A DNA stretch of 64,000 bases from Limnanthes douglasii subsp. nivea (GCA_036936605.1 JAUPFV010000004.1:287598009-287662008), one strand, 5' to 3'. Shown: positions 45,171 through 57,689, counted from the first letter of the stretch. The notes: a model not told the origin generated them from the letters alone. Numbers and translations are program-made.

Positions 45171-47438
45171 TTGAAAGCGGAATTGATGGAGAAATCATCT
45201 CGGGGTTTCACAAATTTCAGGAGACCCTCGATCCAGAACAACGTCGAACAAGCCGGAGAAACGAACAAAGGCGTGGTTAACAGAGATTCCAACTCTAACA
45301 ACAAAGGAGCAAGTAGCTCCATTAGTGGCATTCAAAAGGATAAAGCACCCACTCCGAAACAGAACAATCCTTATGCTAGACCAACCGCCGACAAGTGTTT
45401 CCGTTGTCAAGGAACAAGTCATAGGTCGCATATTTGGCCCAGTAGGAAGACGGTTGCATTGCTAGAAGAAGAGGAAGATGACTTTATGGAGAATGAGGAG
45501 TATGAGGGAGTTGAATCTGCAGAAGAGGAATCTGAGAACAGAATCAGCATTGTTTTACAGCGACTGTTGCTCTCATCCAAAGAAGAGGGACAACGCAAGA
45601 ATCTGTTTAGAGCGTATTCCCTAATTCAGAACAAGGTGTGCAATGTGATTGTTGACAATGGGAGCTCCGAGAATTTAGTTTCTCAAAAGTTGGTGGCATA
45701 TTTGAAACTACCCACGACTCGTCATGAGAAACCGTATGGTCTCGGATGGGTGAAGAAAGGATCTACAGTATGGGTTAGTGAAACTTGCAAAATTCCTCTA
45801 TCAATTGGTAAGCATTACAAAGATGAGATAATTTGTGACGTTTTGGATATGGATGTTTGCCATATTCTCCTTGGGCGACCATGGCAGTACGATAACGACA
45901 TTACGTACCGAGGACGAGACAATGTGGTCATGTTTACATGGGGGAATCGTAAGATTGCAATGGCTCTTGTCAAGGATTTTGGTAGCATTGCAACAGAGAA
46001 GAAGTCAAGATTCCTCGTCATGTCGCATGATGATAAAGAACTTGACAAGGTTGTTAAGGAATCACATTTTTTTTATTCGGTTGTGGTCAAGGAGTTGATG
46101 AGTGCCGTGACGGAGGAGACAACAACTCCACGTGAGGTGTTAGAAATTTTGGAAGATTACAAGGAGTTAGTTGCTGAGGAACTACCTGACAACCTGCCTC
46201 CTGTGCGTGATATACAGCATCACATTGACTTGATCCCGGGTTCAAGTCTACCTAATCTTCCCCACTATCGAATGAGCCCTAAAGAGAATGAAATTGTACG
46301 GGAACAGATTGAAGATTTGCTGAAGAAAGGGTTAATCCGCGAGAGTATGAGCCCTTGTGTTGTACCAGTTCTTCTCGTTCCAAAGAAAGGTAATCAGTGG
46401 CGAATGTGTGTTGATTCTAGAGCCATCAACAAGATCACAATCAAATACCAGTTTCCTATCCCTCGGTTGGAAGATATGCTTGATGAGTTGAATGGATCAA
46501 AGATGTTTTCCAAAATCTATCTTCGAAGTGGGTACCATCAGATTCGAATCAGGCCTGGAGATGAATGGAAGACTACTTTTAAAAGTAAAGACGGATTGTA
46601 CGAGTGGTTAGTGATGCCTTTCGGCTTGTCAAACGCACCTAGTACTTACATGAGATTGATGAATCATGTTCTCCGTCCTTTCATTGGGTCCTTTTTAGTA
46701 GTTTAATTCGATGATATTTTGATCTATAGCAAAGCCAAGGACGACCATTTAGAGCATGTACGGCAGGTGTTACAAGTCCTCCAAGAAAATCAGATGTACG
46801 TGAATTTAAAGAAATGCACATTCTGCACAAACCAGCTGCTGTTTTTGGGGTTTGTCGTTGGTGAAGATGGGATTCAAGTAGATGAAGCCAAAGTGCGTGC
46901 AATAAAAGACTGGCCCGTTCCCAAAACCGTAACTGAGGTACGCAGTTTTCGTGGTTTGGCTACTTTCTATCAGAGATTTGTAAGAGACTTCAGTACTCTT
47001 ACTGCACCTATTACCGAATGCTTGAAGAAATGGAAGTTTCATTGGGGACCAGAACAAGACGAGAGTTTTGTATTGATTAAGGATAAGCTTTGTACTGCTC
47101 CTGTGTTAGCATTGCCGAATTTTGATAAGATAGTTCAAGTGGAATGCGATGCTAGTGGTGTAGGAATTGGTGCTGTGTTATCTCAGGAGAAAAGACCAAT
47201 AGCTTTCTTTGGTGAAAAGCTAAGTGAAGCACGACAGAAATGGAGTACCTATGATCAAGAGTTCTATGCGGTATTTCGAGCTCTTCGACAATGGGAGCAT
47301 TATCTGATTCAGCGGGAGTTTATTCTGTTCACTGACCACCAAGCTCTGAAGTTTCTTCACAGCCAGAAAGTGATAAATAAGATGCATGCTCGTTGGGTAA
47401 GTTTTTCTGCAAAAATTTCCTTTCATTATTCAGCATAA
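45171..47438 (+). pseudogene. gag zinc knuckle, protease, RT and RNase H of the chromovirus-like element
   Basis: The 511-codon frame 45,171-46,706 holds a knuckle CFRCQGTSHRSHIW whose last Cys is Trp, a protease with VIVDNGSSENLV (Asn where Thr/Ser is usual), and the RT fingers and palm (KKGNQWRMCVDSRAINKITI, LRSGYHQIRI, LVMPFGLSNAPSTYM). The catalytic YxDD box is broken: GTAGTT is followed by TAA (46,704-46,706) where Tyr is expected, then [10 protein letters not shown] continues. Frame 46,719-47,438 gives the thumb and RNase H ([50 protein letters not shown]). A frameshift near 47,400 ends it. Confidence 0.9.
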
Positions 47439-48790
47439 GTTCGGAGCTCTTAACAAGGTAGCTGATGCTTTGAGTAGAAAGGCTTCCTTGCTAACTACCT
47501 TAGCACATGAGATTGTGGGTTTCGAATTTTTGAAAGAGTTATATGAAAGTGATGCTGAATTCAAGGAATTATGGGACAAGTGCAACGGTAAGCATCCTTC
47601 TGCAGACTTCCATATTCGCGATGGCTATCTTTTTAAAGTTGCCCATCGTTACGAGAGAAGCTGATCCGAGAATTGCACAGTGGTGGTCTTAGTGGTCATT
47701 TGGGACGAGATAAGACAATTGCAAGCTTGAAGGAAAGGTACTATTGGTCGCACCTTAGGAAAGACGCTGGAGCTATTGTTCGGAGGTGTTTTGTTTGTCA
47801 GGTTTCTAAGGGACAATCTCAGAACACATGTCTTTACATGTCGTTATGTGTTCCTGAAGATATCTGGCAGGACCTATCTATGGATTTTGTGTTGGGTTTC
47901 CGAGGACGCAACGAGGTGTGGATTCTGTGTTTGTTGTTGTCGACAGGTTTTCCAAAATGACACACTTCATTGCTTGCAGAAAGACCGCAGATGCAACCAA
48001 CATAGCCAAATTGTTTTTTCGGGAAGTTATGCGTCTCCATGGGGTTCCGAAGTCAATAGTTTCTGACAGGGATACTAAGTTTCTCAGTCACTTCTGGATT
48101 ACATTATGGAGAATGTTTGGAACAATTTTAAAACGAAGCTCTACAGCTCATCCCCAGAGTGATGGTAAAACCGAAGTCACAAACAGGACGATGGGTAACA
48201 TGATTAGAAGTATTTGTGGTGATAAACCGAAACAATGAGATTTAGCTCTACCGCAGGTCGAGTTCGCTTACAATAGTGTCGTACATTCCGCAACAGGGAA
48301 ATCACCATTTACGTTGGTATATACCTCCGTACCGAAGCATGTGGTTGATTTAGTTCCACTACCGAAAGCTCCTGGAGTTAGTGCATCAGCTGAAGCTAAG
48401 GTTAAAGACATTTTGGACACTAAAGAAGCAGTCCGAGCTAGATTGGAAGCAACTGGGCAAAAAAACAAAAGGGCAGCAGATAAAAAATGGAGGCTCAAGG
48501 TTTTCAACGAAGGTGATGAAGTAATGGTGTTTCTCAAGAAATAAAGGTTTCCAGTCGGTACTTATCGTAAGCTTCAGCCTCGCAAATATGGTCCATTCAA
48601 GATTTTACGAAAGATTAATGACAATGCTTATGTGGTGGATCTACCAGACGACATGAGCTTCTCTCATACGTTCAATGTAGCGGACATCTATGAGTATTAT
48701 GCCGATGGTGTTCTTTATCCAGATAAGAACTCGGGGACGAGTTCTTTGGAGGTGGAGGAGACTGATGCAGGAGACGGTTACAATACCTAA
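47439..48790 (+). pseudogene. Integrase of the chromovirus-like element
   Basis: Linker with [11 protein letters not shown], then the H2C2 zinc domain ([20 protein letters not shown], then RRCFVCQ). The catalytic core has [35 protein letters not shown] and [15 protein letters not shown], so both Asp and the Glu are present. Stops interrupt it: TGA at 48,236 replaces the Trp of the usual QWD, and TAA at 48,542 replaces the next residue. The C-terminal part reads [17 protein letters not shown] and [14 protein letters not shown]. It runs to the polypurine tract. Confidence 0.88.
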
Positions 48791-49121
48791 TCTATTCTAG
48801 CTTGTAAGTTATTTTTAGATATCTTTTTTTTTTGGTGTTTTCCTTTTCTAGTTAAGATTCTAGTAATTTTCCTTATTTCTAGGAACTTCCTATTTTATGC
48901 TTTAGGGTTTCTCTATATGCTTTACGGTTTCTCTATATAAAGAACTTTAGGTGCTATGTTTTAAAGAACTTTTCATCATCGTTATTAATCAAAGTCTTCG
49001 AGTTTTCGAGATTTATTTTCTCGTGGATTCCAGAGTTTTTTTCTTCAAGTTTGACACCCGCAAACTTGAACCTCCAATTCTAAGACCAACGTTTGTTGTC
49101 TTAGTGCATCCGACTGCGTCA
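48763..49121 (+). repeat. 3' LTR of the chromovirus-like element, 359 bp
   Basis: Starts tgatgcaggagac, ends gactgcgtca, followed by tctct and F-box sequence (tatattaaaagac). TATA box near 48,934. Confidence 0.93.
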
Positions 49122-50190
49122 TCTCTTATATTAAAAGACAAAACTACAGATGGTTTACCATGTTGGTCATTGGAGATCCAATGCAAATTTCCATTTAAAA
49201 GAATACCACTGCGGGATTCGAAGTAATGACCAACTTTTTAAAATCCAATAAATTTCCATCAGTTAGACTTTATGGAGAAGCATTGAACTGCACAACATCC
49301 TGGAAAAATATTAGCAGCAGAAGGCTTTGGCCAAAATCCGATTACTAGTTTGTAATCGTCAACTAACGAGTCATATCCAAATCCAAAAAAGTGGAGATAG
49401 TCCTCACGTCCAGATAGGTCATTAGGGTCATATATGTCAGTTGGGATAGGAGGTGGTGATTCCCTAAACTCTCTAGTAGATGGATTCCATAAGATATAAG
49501 TATAAGAGTCGAGGAGTAAAGATACCAAACCATCACACGATCCTACAAATACAACCCACTTCGAGGTTTGAACCGGAATGGGATAGGTAAGCTCTACCAT
49601 CGAATTTCTGCAATCTTCATCATCCATGATCGAGGCCTGATGATGGGTAGTCACAAACATCTTACTGCTCATTTGGTCTTGTCGAGAAAAGTGAGCTTTG
49701 ATAAATTGGGGGTCGGAGATGAGTGAACGTCATGGCTTCGAAACGCATTTGAAGCGCATTAGAGATTTCACAGGAAGCCTTGAAAGTATGTCAAATATAT
49801 TTTCATCAAGCACCTCCGGCATCTCCATCGTATAGTAGAGCCTGCAATAATCCAAGATATCAAACTAAACACAAAGAACCCAGAAGGCTCTAATCCAACA
49901 AAATACTAATCTAAGAACAAGAAACCAACAAGAAAAAACATAAATTGATTGATCATCGGAAAATAAGAATACCTGATTGAATCCAAGAAAATAACAATAG
50001 GACAGAGATCGAAAGGGATGGATTAGTAAAGAGTAAAGTCAACTTTTAGAAGGTGTTCGTGTTTTCCATGAAACATATTTGGTTAAACCAGTTTCTTTTA
50101 TAAAAAAATTATTTTATCCAAGCAAATTATAAGGTTTAAGCTAAATACATCCAAATATTGTATAATTCTACTTATTTGTAGACTAAAATA

Positions 50191-52140
50191 AGTTTTTTTT
50201 AAACACTATCTATTTGGATACTTTCACTCTTTCCTTCTCTTATGTTTTTACTTTCTTTAGGAAATAAAAAGAGACGAAAGACATTTTCATCGAGCGAATA
50301 TTTGGCCACTCTCCGACAACTTGTTCCTCTTTTAACATCCTCCTCCTCTACGATGGTGAAAAAAACCGACGTTTTGTTTTCTACCAAGCTGTGTGTTTCT
50401 GTTTTCTACTTAGGTTTTTTATTATTACATTATTTTGTAGTATATTTTATGTTTGTTTTGATTTGGATTAATTTTGTTGTGAATTTGATGGGCAAGTGTT
50501 AGGGTTTGAGAATTATGGTTCAACATCTATTTATACTTTGATTTATGAATGAGAGTTATGTTTTAGTTTTAATTTTAATGCTTTCGATTTCTTACGGATT
50601 TAATAAAATGATATTAGACTTAGGTTAAGATTGAGATGTAAAATCTATTTTAGATCTATGTTAATATGATTGTGTTGAATGAGTAGTAGGCTACGGTCAT
50701 GATCCAATGAAGTTTGAACTAAGTTCTTAAATGTTTTAACCTAATATAGGAGATATGAGACTAGAGATATAGACAGGTATATAAGAAGCTTAGATCTGCG
50801 AGATCAAAAAATTACCACAATGCTCTGAAAAAGAACCGACTTTAAAAGAATTATGTTTATATTGAATTTATTTAATTGTTAAAAAATATAAGTAAATTGC
50901 ATATGCATGCTCAAAAATACCTGGAATTAACTTTCTCTTATAGTTTACATATATATTAATTTTTCTCCTACACCAACTCTCAATCTTACATGGATCACAA
51001 AATTAATCTTTACTTTATGTTTTTATTTTAATTAGCAATTTTTTAAATCTTAGAATTATATTTATAAAAAAAATTCCCTTATGGTTTGATTCCCAAGTTA
51101 AATTACTAAATCAAATCTACAATAGGAATAGTACGGTTGCGATTTTCCAATCATGTTTTTGGCACCGTTGTTGAATAAAATATCTAAAAAAATTATCTAT
51201 TGTTTAATATATTTTGTGCTGATTAATTTTTGTTTTTCTTGAAAGATCTATATAATAGCAATATTCAGAGCAATGCAGAACCGTATAGTAAAAAAAAGAA
51301 TTAAATATTTTGCACATCCATCATGAGTTGGTTTAACCTATTACATTTAGACCATATATAATTGGTGTGCATTTTAAGATCAAACCATCGATATATTTTA
51401 TGATCCAGAACAACTAAATGTTCGTTAGGGATCCTGACCAATTGTGTTTTCGGAAAAAAAATATTCATAAATATCGGTCGTTTTTTATAGACTGCATCAA
51501 ATTGGTGAGTATAAATTAGTTTAAGTAGATCTTGATCCGAGATTTGATATGGATGCAAAATATGACACTAAATAAAATATAATGATAATAAAATAATGAA
51601 ATGTATATTCATTGATTTAAACTCTATTTATCGCGATACAAAATATATATATATATATATGTTATATCCAAATATGACGGATAAAATTTATTCTCATTCT
51701 ATTAAAATTTTATCTTTAATACTTATAAATTAATAAGACATCATTAGTTATTAATATTTTTATTTATGATATAATAAATAATCCTTGTATGGATATTAAT
51801 AGTTATTTATATATATATTTTTTATTCAATGAATTTACATAATACATTTTAATTTTTCGACCAACTAGATTTTGTAGACAAAACTAATTTACTTTTATGT
51901 GTGTTATGGTTTTATTTTATTTTTTAAAATATGTTAGGTAAGTATATTATGTAAAAAATAAAATAAAAAAAGTGGTTAGAGTTTTTTTATAATTAGAAAA
52001 ATAAGATAACATACGGCTTAAGCCATTATTTATAGAATAATAATATGGACTAATGAGTCTAGTATTTCGAATGGACTTTATAAGTCTAACATCATTACTT
52101 AAACTCGCAATGCAGTAATAAGCATGGTGTGTTTGTTCCA
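50191..52140. other. AT-rich spacer; short frames of unknown value
   Basis: The homology of block B ends here. A plus-strand frame at 50,242-50,502 (86 codons) encodes a hydrophobic C-terminal half (YLGFLLLHYFVVYFMFVLIW) that could be one membrane segment; its 5' part overlaps a 62-codon minus frame. A minus frame at 51,301-51,558 (85 codons) has no recognised domain. I regard all as likely chance. A (TA)n tract lies at about 51,643-51,660. Confidence 0.3.
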
Positions 52141-52990
52141 ATTAAAAATTCCAAATACCAAAATTGATCCATACAATAGAAAATCAAATTAAATTACAAA
52201 ATCCAAGTCAAAATTTCAAATATCAATCCAAATTGAACTCCCCATCCAAAACCAAAATCGACTCCAAGTCCAAACGGCAAATGCCAAAATTAAAATCAAA
52301 ACGTTAAAATCAAAATCGAAACGCCAAAACCAAAATTTAAAATCAAACGTCAAACACCATGTCAAATCAAAATCGTCAATCACTAATCTCCAATTGTCAA
52401 TCTATAATCTTCCATCGCCAAAACCAAATCGTAATACCAAAAAAAAAATCTAAAATCAAACATCTAATCCCAATCCAATCCCCGATCTCGAATCTCCAAT
52501 CGCTCATCTATAATCTTCAATTGCCAATCGTCAATCTCTAATCTTTAATATCCAATATTCAATCTTTAATCTCTAATCCCATCTCTCATCTCTCATCTCT
52601 CATCTCTCATCTCTCATCTATAATCTACAATTGTCAATCTCCAATTTCCAAATTTCAAATGCCAAACGAAATCCAAATCGAAACCCAAACGTCAAACACA
52701 AAAACCATAATCGAAAGCCAAAACCAAAATCGAAATTCGAAAATTAAAATTCAAAATCAAACGTAAATCCCAAATAGTTAATTGTAACGACAAACAAAAT
52801 CCAAATACCAAACAACAAACAGAATTCAATTCGAATGAAATCAAAAATAATAAAATCTACATATGATTCACGATCTTAACCGAAGTATAAATAAAAATCA
52901 AATTCACTACATCAAATGAAAATCAAATTCACTACATCAAATCCAAATCACAACTATTATTACAAAATCCAAACCGAAATAACCTAAATT
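52141..52990. repeat. C/A-rich low-complexity tract with heptamer-like repeats
   Basis: About 850 bp of degenerate short units such as caaaatc, ccaaatc, aatctcc and catctct, including tctcatc repeated five to six times at about 52,575-52,618. The plus strand is markedly poor in G. Small frames here (52,359-52,541) are translations of the repeat. It has the form of an expanded, mutated 6-7-mer satellite. Confidence 0.75.
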
Positions 52991-53539
52991 TTTTATCGTG
53001 TAAAGAACCCTTTAAAATTAATTTTAATGTACAAAAGGTAAATTAATAAAAAAACAACCGTCTAACATTTGTATTGGTTCGATTTCGTATCAGTTCTACC
53101 GATTTACTGATCTTATAGGTTCGATTTTTTTTCTTCTTTAAAATTAATATTGATACCGAAAATTGAAATGATACAAAAGTTAGGGCTACAATTAGACATT
53201 AGAGACAAACTAAAGGGTTGAATGAAAATAACCCTAAACAAAAAAACAGAAAGAAGAAAATCAGGTCTTCTTCTTCAATCTCCTCTAATAGCAAAAACCT
53301 TCACTAGCTTCGACCAACTCTAAAACTCCAATTCTTCAAGCAAAAGAACATGCAATTCGCGAATCCAGATATTCAATAGAGAACGAATAACACTCACCCA
53401 TTCAATCTCCAAACCATTACTCAAAAAGAAAAGCCTCAAATTGATTTTTCATTTATGAAGCTCGAAAATCCAGCTAAGCACGATTTCATACCAAACCTTT
53501 AGATACAGCCCAAAATCAACCATCTACTAGACATTCATG

Positions 53540-54309
53540 TAACCGATGCCGAATCATTCAAGAATGACGATAGACAACAATTCCACCGGGGCTTCATACT
53601 GAGTGACATATATTTTCTGCTTACAACACATAGTCCATTTCGCCAGCCAGTTGGCGGCAAAATTCTGATTACGAGAGATTACCTTGATCATCATGCAAGG
53701 GTGGAGCAGTCTTCGACAGATAGGAAGGATTTGCGACAGAGCCTAGAGATATTTCCCTTTGGCCAGAAATTCGATTAGAGCTTGACTATCAGACTTTATA
53801 TCGACTTTGGTCCAATTCTTTTCCTTGCAAATAAGAAGCCATTCAAGAAGAGCTCGATCCTCTGTTAACAAGGGCGAAATTTTTCCAAAAACATTACCAA
53901 TGCCCAGCTTAAGATCTCTCTGGTGATCGCTGAAGATGATTCCTCCATAAGCTTCCCCCGTATGCGAGCTGGCTCCGTCAACGTTCATCTTCAGTCTACA
54001 ATCCACCGGGTGAGTCCACTTAACATACAGACTTTTATTAAGTTTGCCATAGACTGAATTACAGCCTAAAATTGAATCAGCTTCAAACGGGTTGAGCCAA
54101 TTCTTTCGTTTCATCTTCAAATCTAGATGACAAACGATTATGTTAATATATATGATAGCATAGTCAGTAGTAATGGATTTATTTTTGAATTTAAGTTTAT
54201 TTCTGTATTTCCAAACTGTCCAGCATATTAGAGAAAGAAGGACATGAGTTATATGAACCTTCCTACTAGAAAACCAGAACCATTCCATGATAATATGAGT
54301 AATGTTCAT
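53540..54309 (-). pseudogene. RNase H domain of LINE 2
   Basis: Open frame 53,743-54,309 (188 codons): first VLLSLICWTVWKYRNKLKF, the host-like tail of the zinc-binding region, then LKMNVDGASSHTGEAYGGII, EDRALLEWLLICKEKNW and VDIKSDSQALIEFL, giving the acidic residues of RVT_3 RNase H. A TAG after KGKYL interrupts it; the reading continues with VISRNQNFAANWLAKW, the usual end of the domain, to about 53,540. Confidence 0.87.
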
Positions 54310-55330
54310 ATACTGCTAAATTTTGATGTTAAAAATTAGGTTGTAGTGCTTCCAGATAGACCAGGAAAAAGTACAGTTCACAAACAAATGATTTCTATTT
54401 TTAATATTAGGGCAGAAAACACACTTTGAAAGCAAAACTAAAATGACATAATTGCAAAATAGAATCGATAGGGAGAAATTTTTTTATAAGCTTCCACAAG
54501 AAGAAAGAACACTTTTTCGGAGTAATCTGATTCGAAATTTTCTTATATAAATTAGATTTAGTGTGGTGACTTCTAATATGTTCCCAAGTTTGTCTAGTGT
54601 TAAAATCTAGATTAGGAGCGATAGCTCAAAGTAACTTATCTTGTTTTGTAGGATCAATATTGAAAAGAGAGATTTGGGTTGATTCTGTGTTTGCCTAAGA
54701 AGTATTGTAGCAATTCTTTATCCCAATCATTTCCTTTCTAGAAAGAGCTAACTTTCTACTCAAGAAACCATAGATTAGCACCATTGTTTTTGAAGTGCAT
54801 GATTGGAGATTGGTTATGCCAATTCTCCAACCAAAAATCCATGTTACCACTGCCAAAAGACTATTTAATGTTAGCTTCTGCAGAATCTTCAATACTGACT
54901 AGCTTTTCCAAGTCATAGAACCAGGTTTCTTGAAATTATTTTTTAGATGATGGATTCCATTTTTATTATAGATATCATACATTAATTTTGCCCAAAAACT
55001 GTCCTGTTTCCTATAATTATACCAAAGCTTTTAAGAAAGGATGGTTTGAATGTCAAATAATCGTCTGATATTCAAGACACCTTCATCAAAAGGCTTGCAA
55101 ATATGATTCCAAGCAGCCCAATGGATTGCTTTAGTCTCAAATTTTGATCTCCATAGGAATTTATTAAAAGTTTTTTCTAGTCTACTGATAACAGATTGAA
55201 GAATATGTAAATTGTGCATCCAGTAATAAGGAATAGACATAAGGATAGAAGAAATTAGAGAAAGCCTCCCTCCAAAAGATAAATATTTGCTGTCCCAATC
55301 TGTAATTTTCCTGTTGATGTTGTCAAGCAA
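54310..55330 (-). pseudogene. RT thumb, connection and zinc-binding region of LINE 2
   Basis: Frame 55,031-55,330 reads LDNINRKITDWDSKYLSFGG, LSLISSILMSIPYYWMHNLH and FLWRSKFETKAIHWAAWNHI, the conserved C-terminal connection of plant L1 reverse transcriptases. Leftwards only short pieces survive; around 54,400-54,560 the zinc-binding region is unreadable as a single frame. Confidence 0.8.
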
Positions 55331-57063
55331 TTTACTGTAATTTTTGCCTTGTTATTGGAGCTTAAAGTCACCTCCAAGTAGCATATAGGAAACTGATCTG
55401 TCTTAAATCCTGTGTTGACTTCCAGCTCAAGAATTCTACTATGAAACAAAAGGTTAGAGGTAATAATCTTAGTTTTTTCTCTATTAATCAATTGCCCAAA
55501 GATTAGCTGATAGTTATCAAGTAAATCACTTAACAGGTTGATAAAAGAGTTCATACTATTAGTAAAAAATAAAATATCATCGGTAAAAGATATACTAAGG
55601 ATTATAATAGAAGATGTAGAAGAAAATAGCATGCTTTTATTATTAGTATATAAGTTTAGAAGCCCTCTAATTAGAACTTCTTCACCAAGAATGAAAAGGC
55701 TAGGGGACGGAGGGTCCCCTTGCCTTAAAACCCTCACAGAATTAAAAAAGCCATAAGACTTGCCATTAATTAAAATAGAAATACTAACAACACTGATCAT
55801 ATCTTGAATTAACTTAATAAAATGCTTAGAGAATCCAAAAAGAGATAGGACTTTAAGAATACATGGAATGCACATCAGGTCAAAAGCTTTGGACATGTCC
55901 AATTTGACCATGATGTTACCTTTAGCTACCTTCCTCTTCATATTATACACCATCTCCATGGAAATCATAATATTGTCATGGATAGATCTATCCTTGACAA
56001 AAGCACCCTGAGTACTTGAGATGATCATAGCAGAATAGAAGATAACCTGTTATTAAGAAGTTTAGATAGAATTCTGTTAGTTAGAGTACAAAGACTTATA
56101 GGTCTAAAGTGAGTCAAATAGATAGGATTACTAGTCTTTGGGATAAGACAAAGCCCAGTAGCAAAAATCCCATTTGGGATTTTGCTGCCAGCCAGAAAAA
56201 GAGTTTAATGCTTAAAACAAATCATCCTTGATAATATGCCAACACACTTTATAAAAGGTGACATTGAAGCCATCAATTCCTGATGCACTGTCAGCATTCA
56301 TAGAATTAAGGACACTCCAAATCTCATCATCAGTAGTTTCCCTCATAAGGTTAGAATTATTTTCCTCAGTAACTAACTTAGGAATAGAAGACAATAGGTC
56401 ATTATTCAAACAAAGATTCTCCTCCTCTTTAGAACTATAGACCTTTTTAGAATATATATCTTTATAGTACTTTTCAGCAGAATTACCAATATCCACATCA
56501 TTATATAACCAAATATCCCCATCTTTAATAGCTTTAATTCTATTTTTTCTTCTCTTTTTGGAGACAAAAGAATGGAACATTTTGGTATTGTTATCACCAT
56601 CATTAAGCCACGAACAATAGGCTTTCTGCCTCCAATAATCCTCCTCATTTCTAAGAGCCTGCAAGTAGAGACTATTAGATTTCTTTAAGTTCATTTCATA
56701 AGTTTGATTATTCATATTGGAATGCATTAACTCAGCTTCCAAAACCATCTTTTCTGTGTGTTTAACTTTATTAAACACATTTCCAAAACAATTTATATTC
56801 CATATTTTAAGACAACTTTTGAGTCTTTCAAGTTTAAACCAATAAATTTCATTAGAAGAGCCATTAATATCCATTTTCCAGTTGTTTTCAACAACATCAA
56901 AGAAAGTAGAATCATTTGACCACATATTCATGAACTTAAAGTTTCTGTTGGTAAGATTAATGTTATTAGGAAGAAAAGTATTAGCAGTTATCATAATAGG
57001 AGCATGGTCAGAACAAGTTCTGATTATGTGAGTAACTTGAGTATTACTGTAGAGGTCGACCAA
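55255..57063 (-). pseudogene. Reverse transcriptase of LINE 2
   Basis: Frame 56,212-57,063 gives the linker after the endonuclease (SDHAPIMITANTFLPN, RNEEDYWRQKAYCSWLNDGD) and the start of RT (DSASGIDGFNVTFYKVCWHI). After a damaged interval, 55,255-56,028 gives AFVKDRSIHDNIMIS, VKLDMSKAFDLM, RQGDPPSPSLFILGEEVLI and the catalytic FTDDILFFTNS. FTDD stands where plant L1 elements have FADD; both catalytic Asp remain. At least two frame breaks exist. Confidence 0.88.
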
Positions 57064-57689
57064 TTAGAGTTAATCAATACTCTATCGAGCCTTTTCCGCT
57101 TGAGCCTTCTATTCCAAGTTAACTTAGGACCCAAATAGTCAGCATCTTCTAGGTGACTCTCATTAATAGCTTGAATGAAATCATCCATACTATTCTGGTC
57201 CAAATGCTTACAGCCAATCTGCTCATTAGAAGTAGTAATGATATTAAAATCCCCAACCACCAGCCAGCCTTGATTAGGAGAAGAAAACATCTTGAGTTGA
57301 TCCCATAATTCCAACCTACGCATTCTGCTACACTTAGCATAAACAAGAGAAAGATTAAAGACAATATTATTCATAGTAGTAGTAACTTCCATGTTCAGGC
57401 ATTGATCGTGATTAACAATGACATTAATACTAATATCAGCAACCCAAAAAACCCAGATTTTATTAGAAACATTATAAAAGAAACCTGAAAAACCCAATAA
57501 ATCCGCCAAAACATTTTTATTATCAGAATTAGATAAGGGTTCTTGAATAGCTAAAATGCTAATCTTATCTTTGAAAATCATATCTTTCAGCCTTCTGATA
57601 GTAGGATTGTTATTAATACCACACAAATTCCAATTAATGATCTTGATCATTATCAGAATGAGATTTGATTTTTCTACTTGTCCCTCCAT
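57024..57689 (-). pseudogene. AP-type endonuclease of LINE 2
   Basis: A 221-codon frame. Visible landmarks in order are IINWNLCGINN (Asn), ISILAIQEP (metal-binding Glu), LSLVYAKC, GWLVVGDFNII (Asp and Asn), KRLDRVLIN, and beyond a frame change TCSDHAPIM (Ser-Asp-His). This is the exonuclease-endonuclease-phosphatase fold that nicks the target in LINE integration. Catalytic residues are intact here, but the frame does not continue into RT. Confidence 0.9.

Larger units (their letters stand above)
43888..49121 (+). mobile_element. Ty3/gypsy chromovirus-like retrotransposon, 5.2 kb
   Basis: Bounded by LTRs (385 and 359 bp) and a 5-bp duplication tctct at 43,883-43,887 and 49,122-49,126. Order: LTR, initiator-Met PBS (tggtatcagagc, 44,275-44,286), gag, protease, RT, RNase H, integrase, polypurine tract (ggaggtggaggag, about 48,749), LTR. 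The pol order with integrase last and a C-terminal segment [20 protein letters not shown] suggests a chromovirus; the exact clade is not claimed. The LTRs differ at about ten sites plus a 24-bp duplication, so it is younger than the Tat element. Six or so stops and shifts disable it. Confidence 0.9.
43506..49828 (-). pseudogene. F-box/FBA gene 2, disrupted
   Basis: Paralogue of genes 1 and 3 in two pieces. The 5' part lies at 49,127-49,828 with start ATG at 49,828 (MEMPEVLDENIF). The 3' part lies at 43,506-43,887. Between them a gypsy element is inserted in the coding sequence at the codons of NIKDEK, with TCTCT duplicated. Independent damage: Trp-Cys of the F-box became a TGA stop (49,730-49,732), a Glu after SIKSN became TGA (about 49,259), and the last third carries a frameshift. 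An intact 5'UTR splice pair (donor near 49,972, TTGCAG acceptor at 49,842) is still visible. It cannot encode a full product. Confidence 0.92.
38645..50190. repeat. Duplicated F-box block, copy B
   Basis: Second copy of the block at 18,980-22,310. It begins in the right half of the foldback MITE (ggactaccaacgggcttttg, then the 9-mer agattaata), passes through the AT-rich flank and the F-box pseudogene, and ends about 360 bp upstream of it. Two insertions, at 39,131-42,102 and 43,888-49,126, account for its extra length. Confidence 0.85.
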
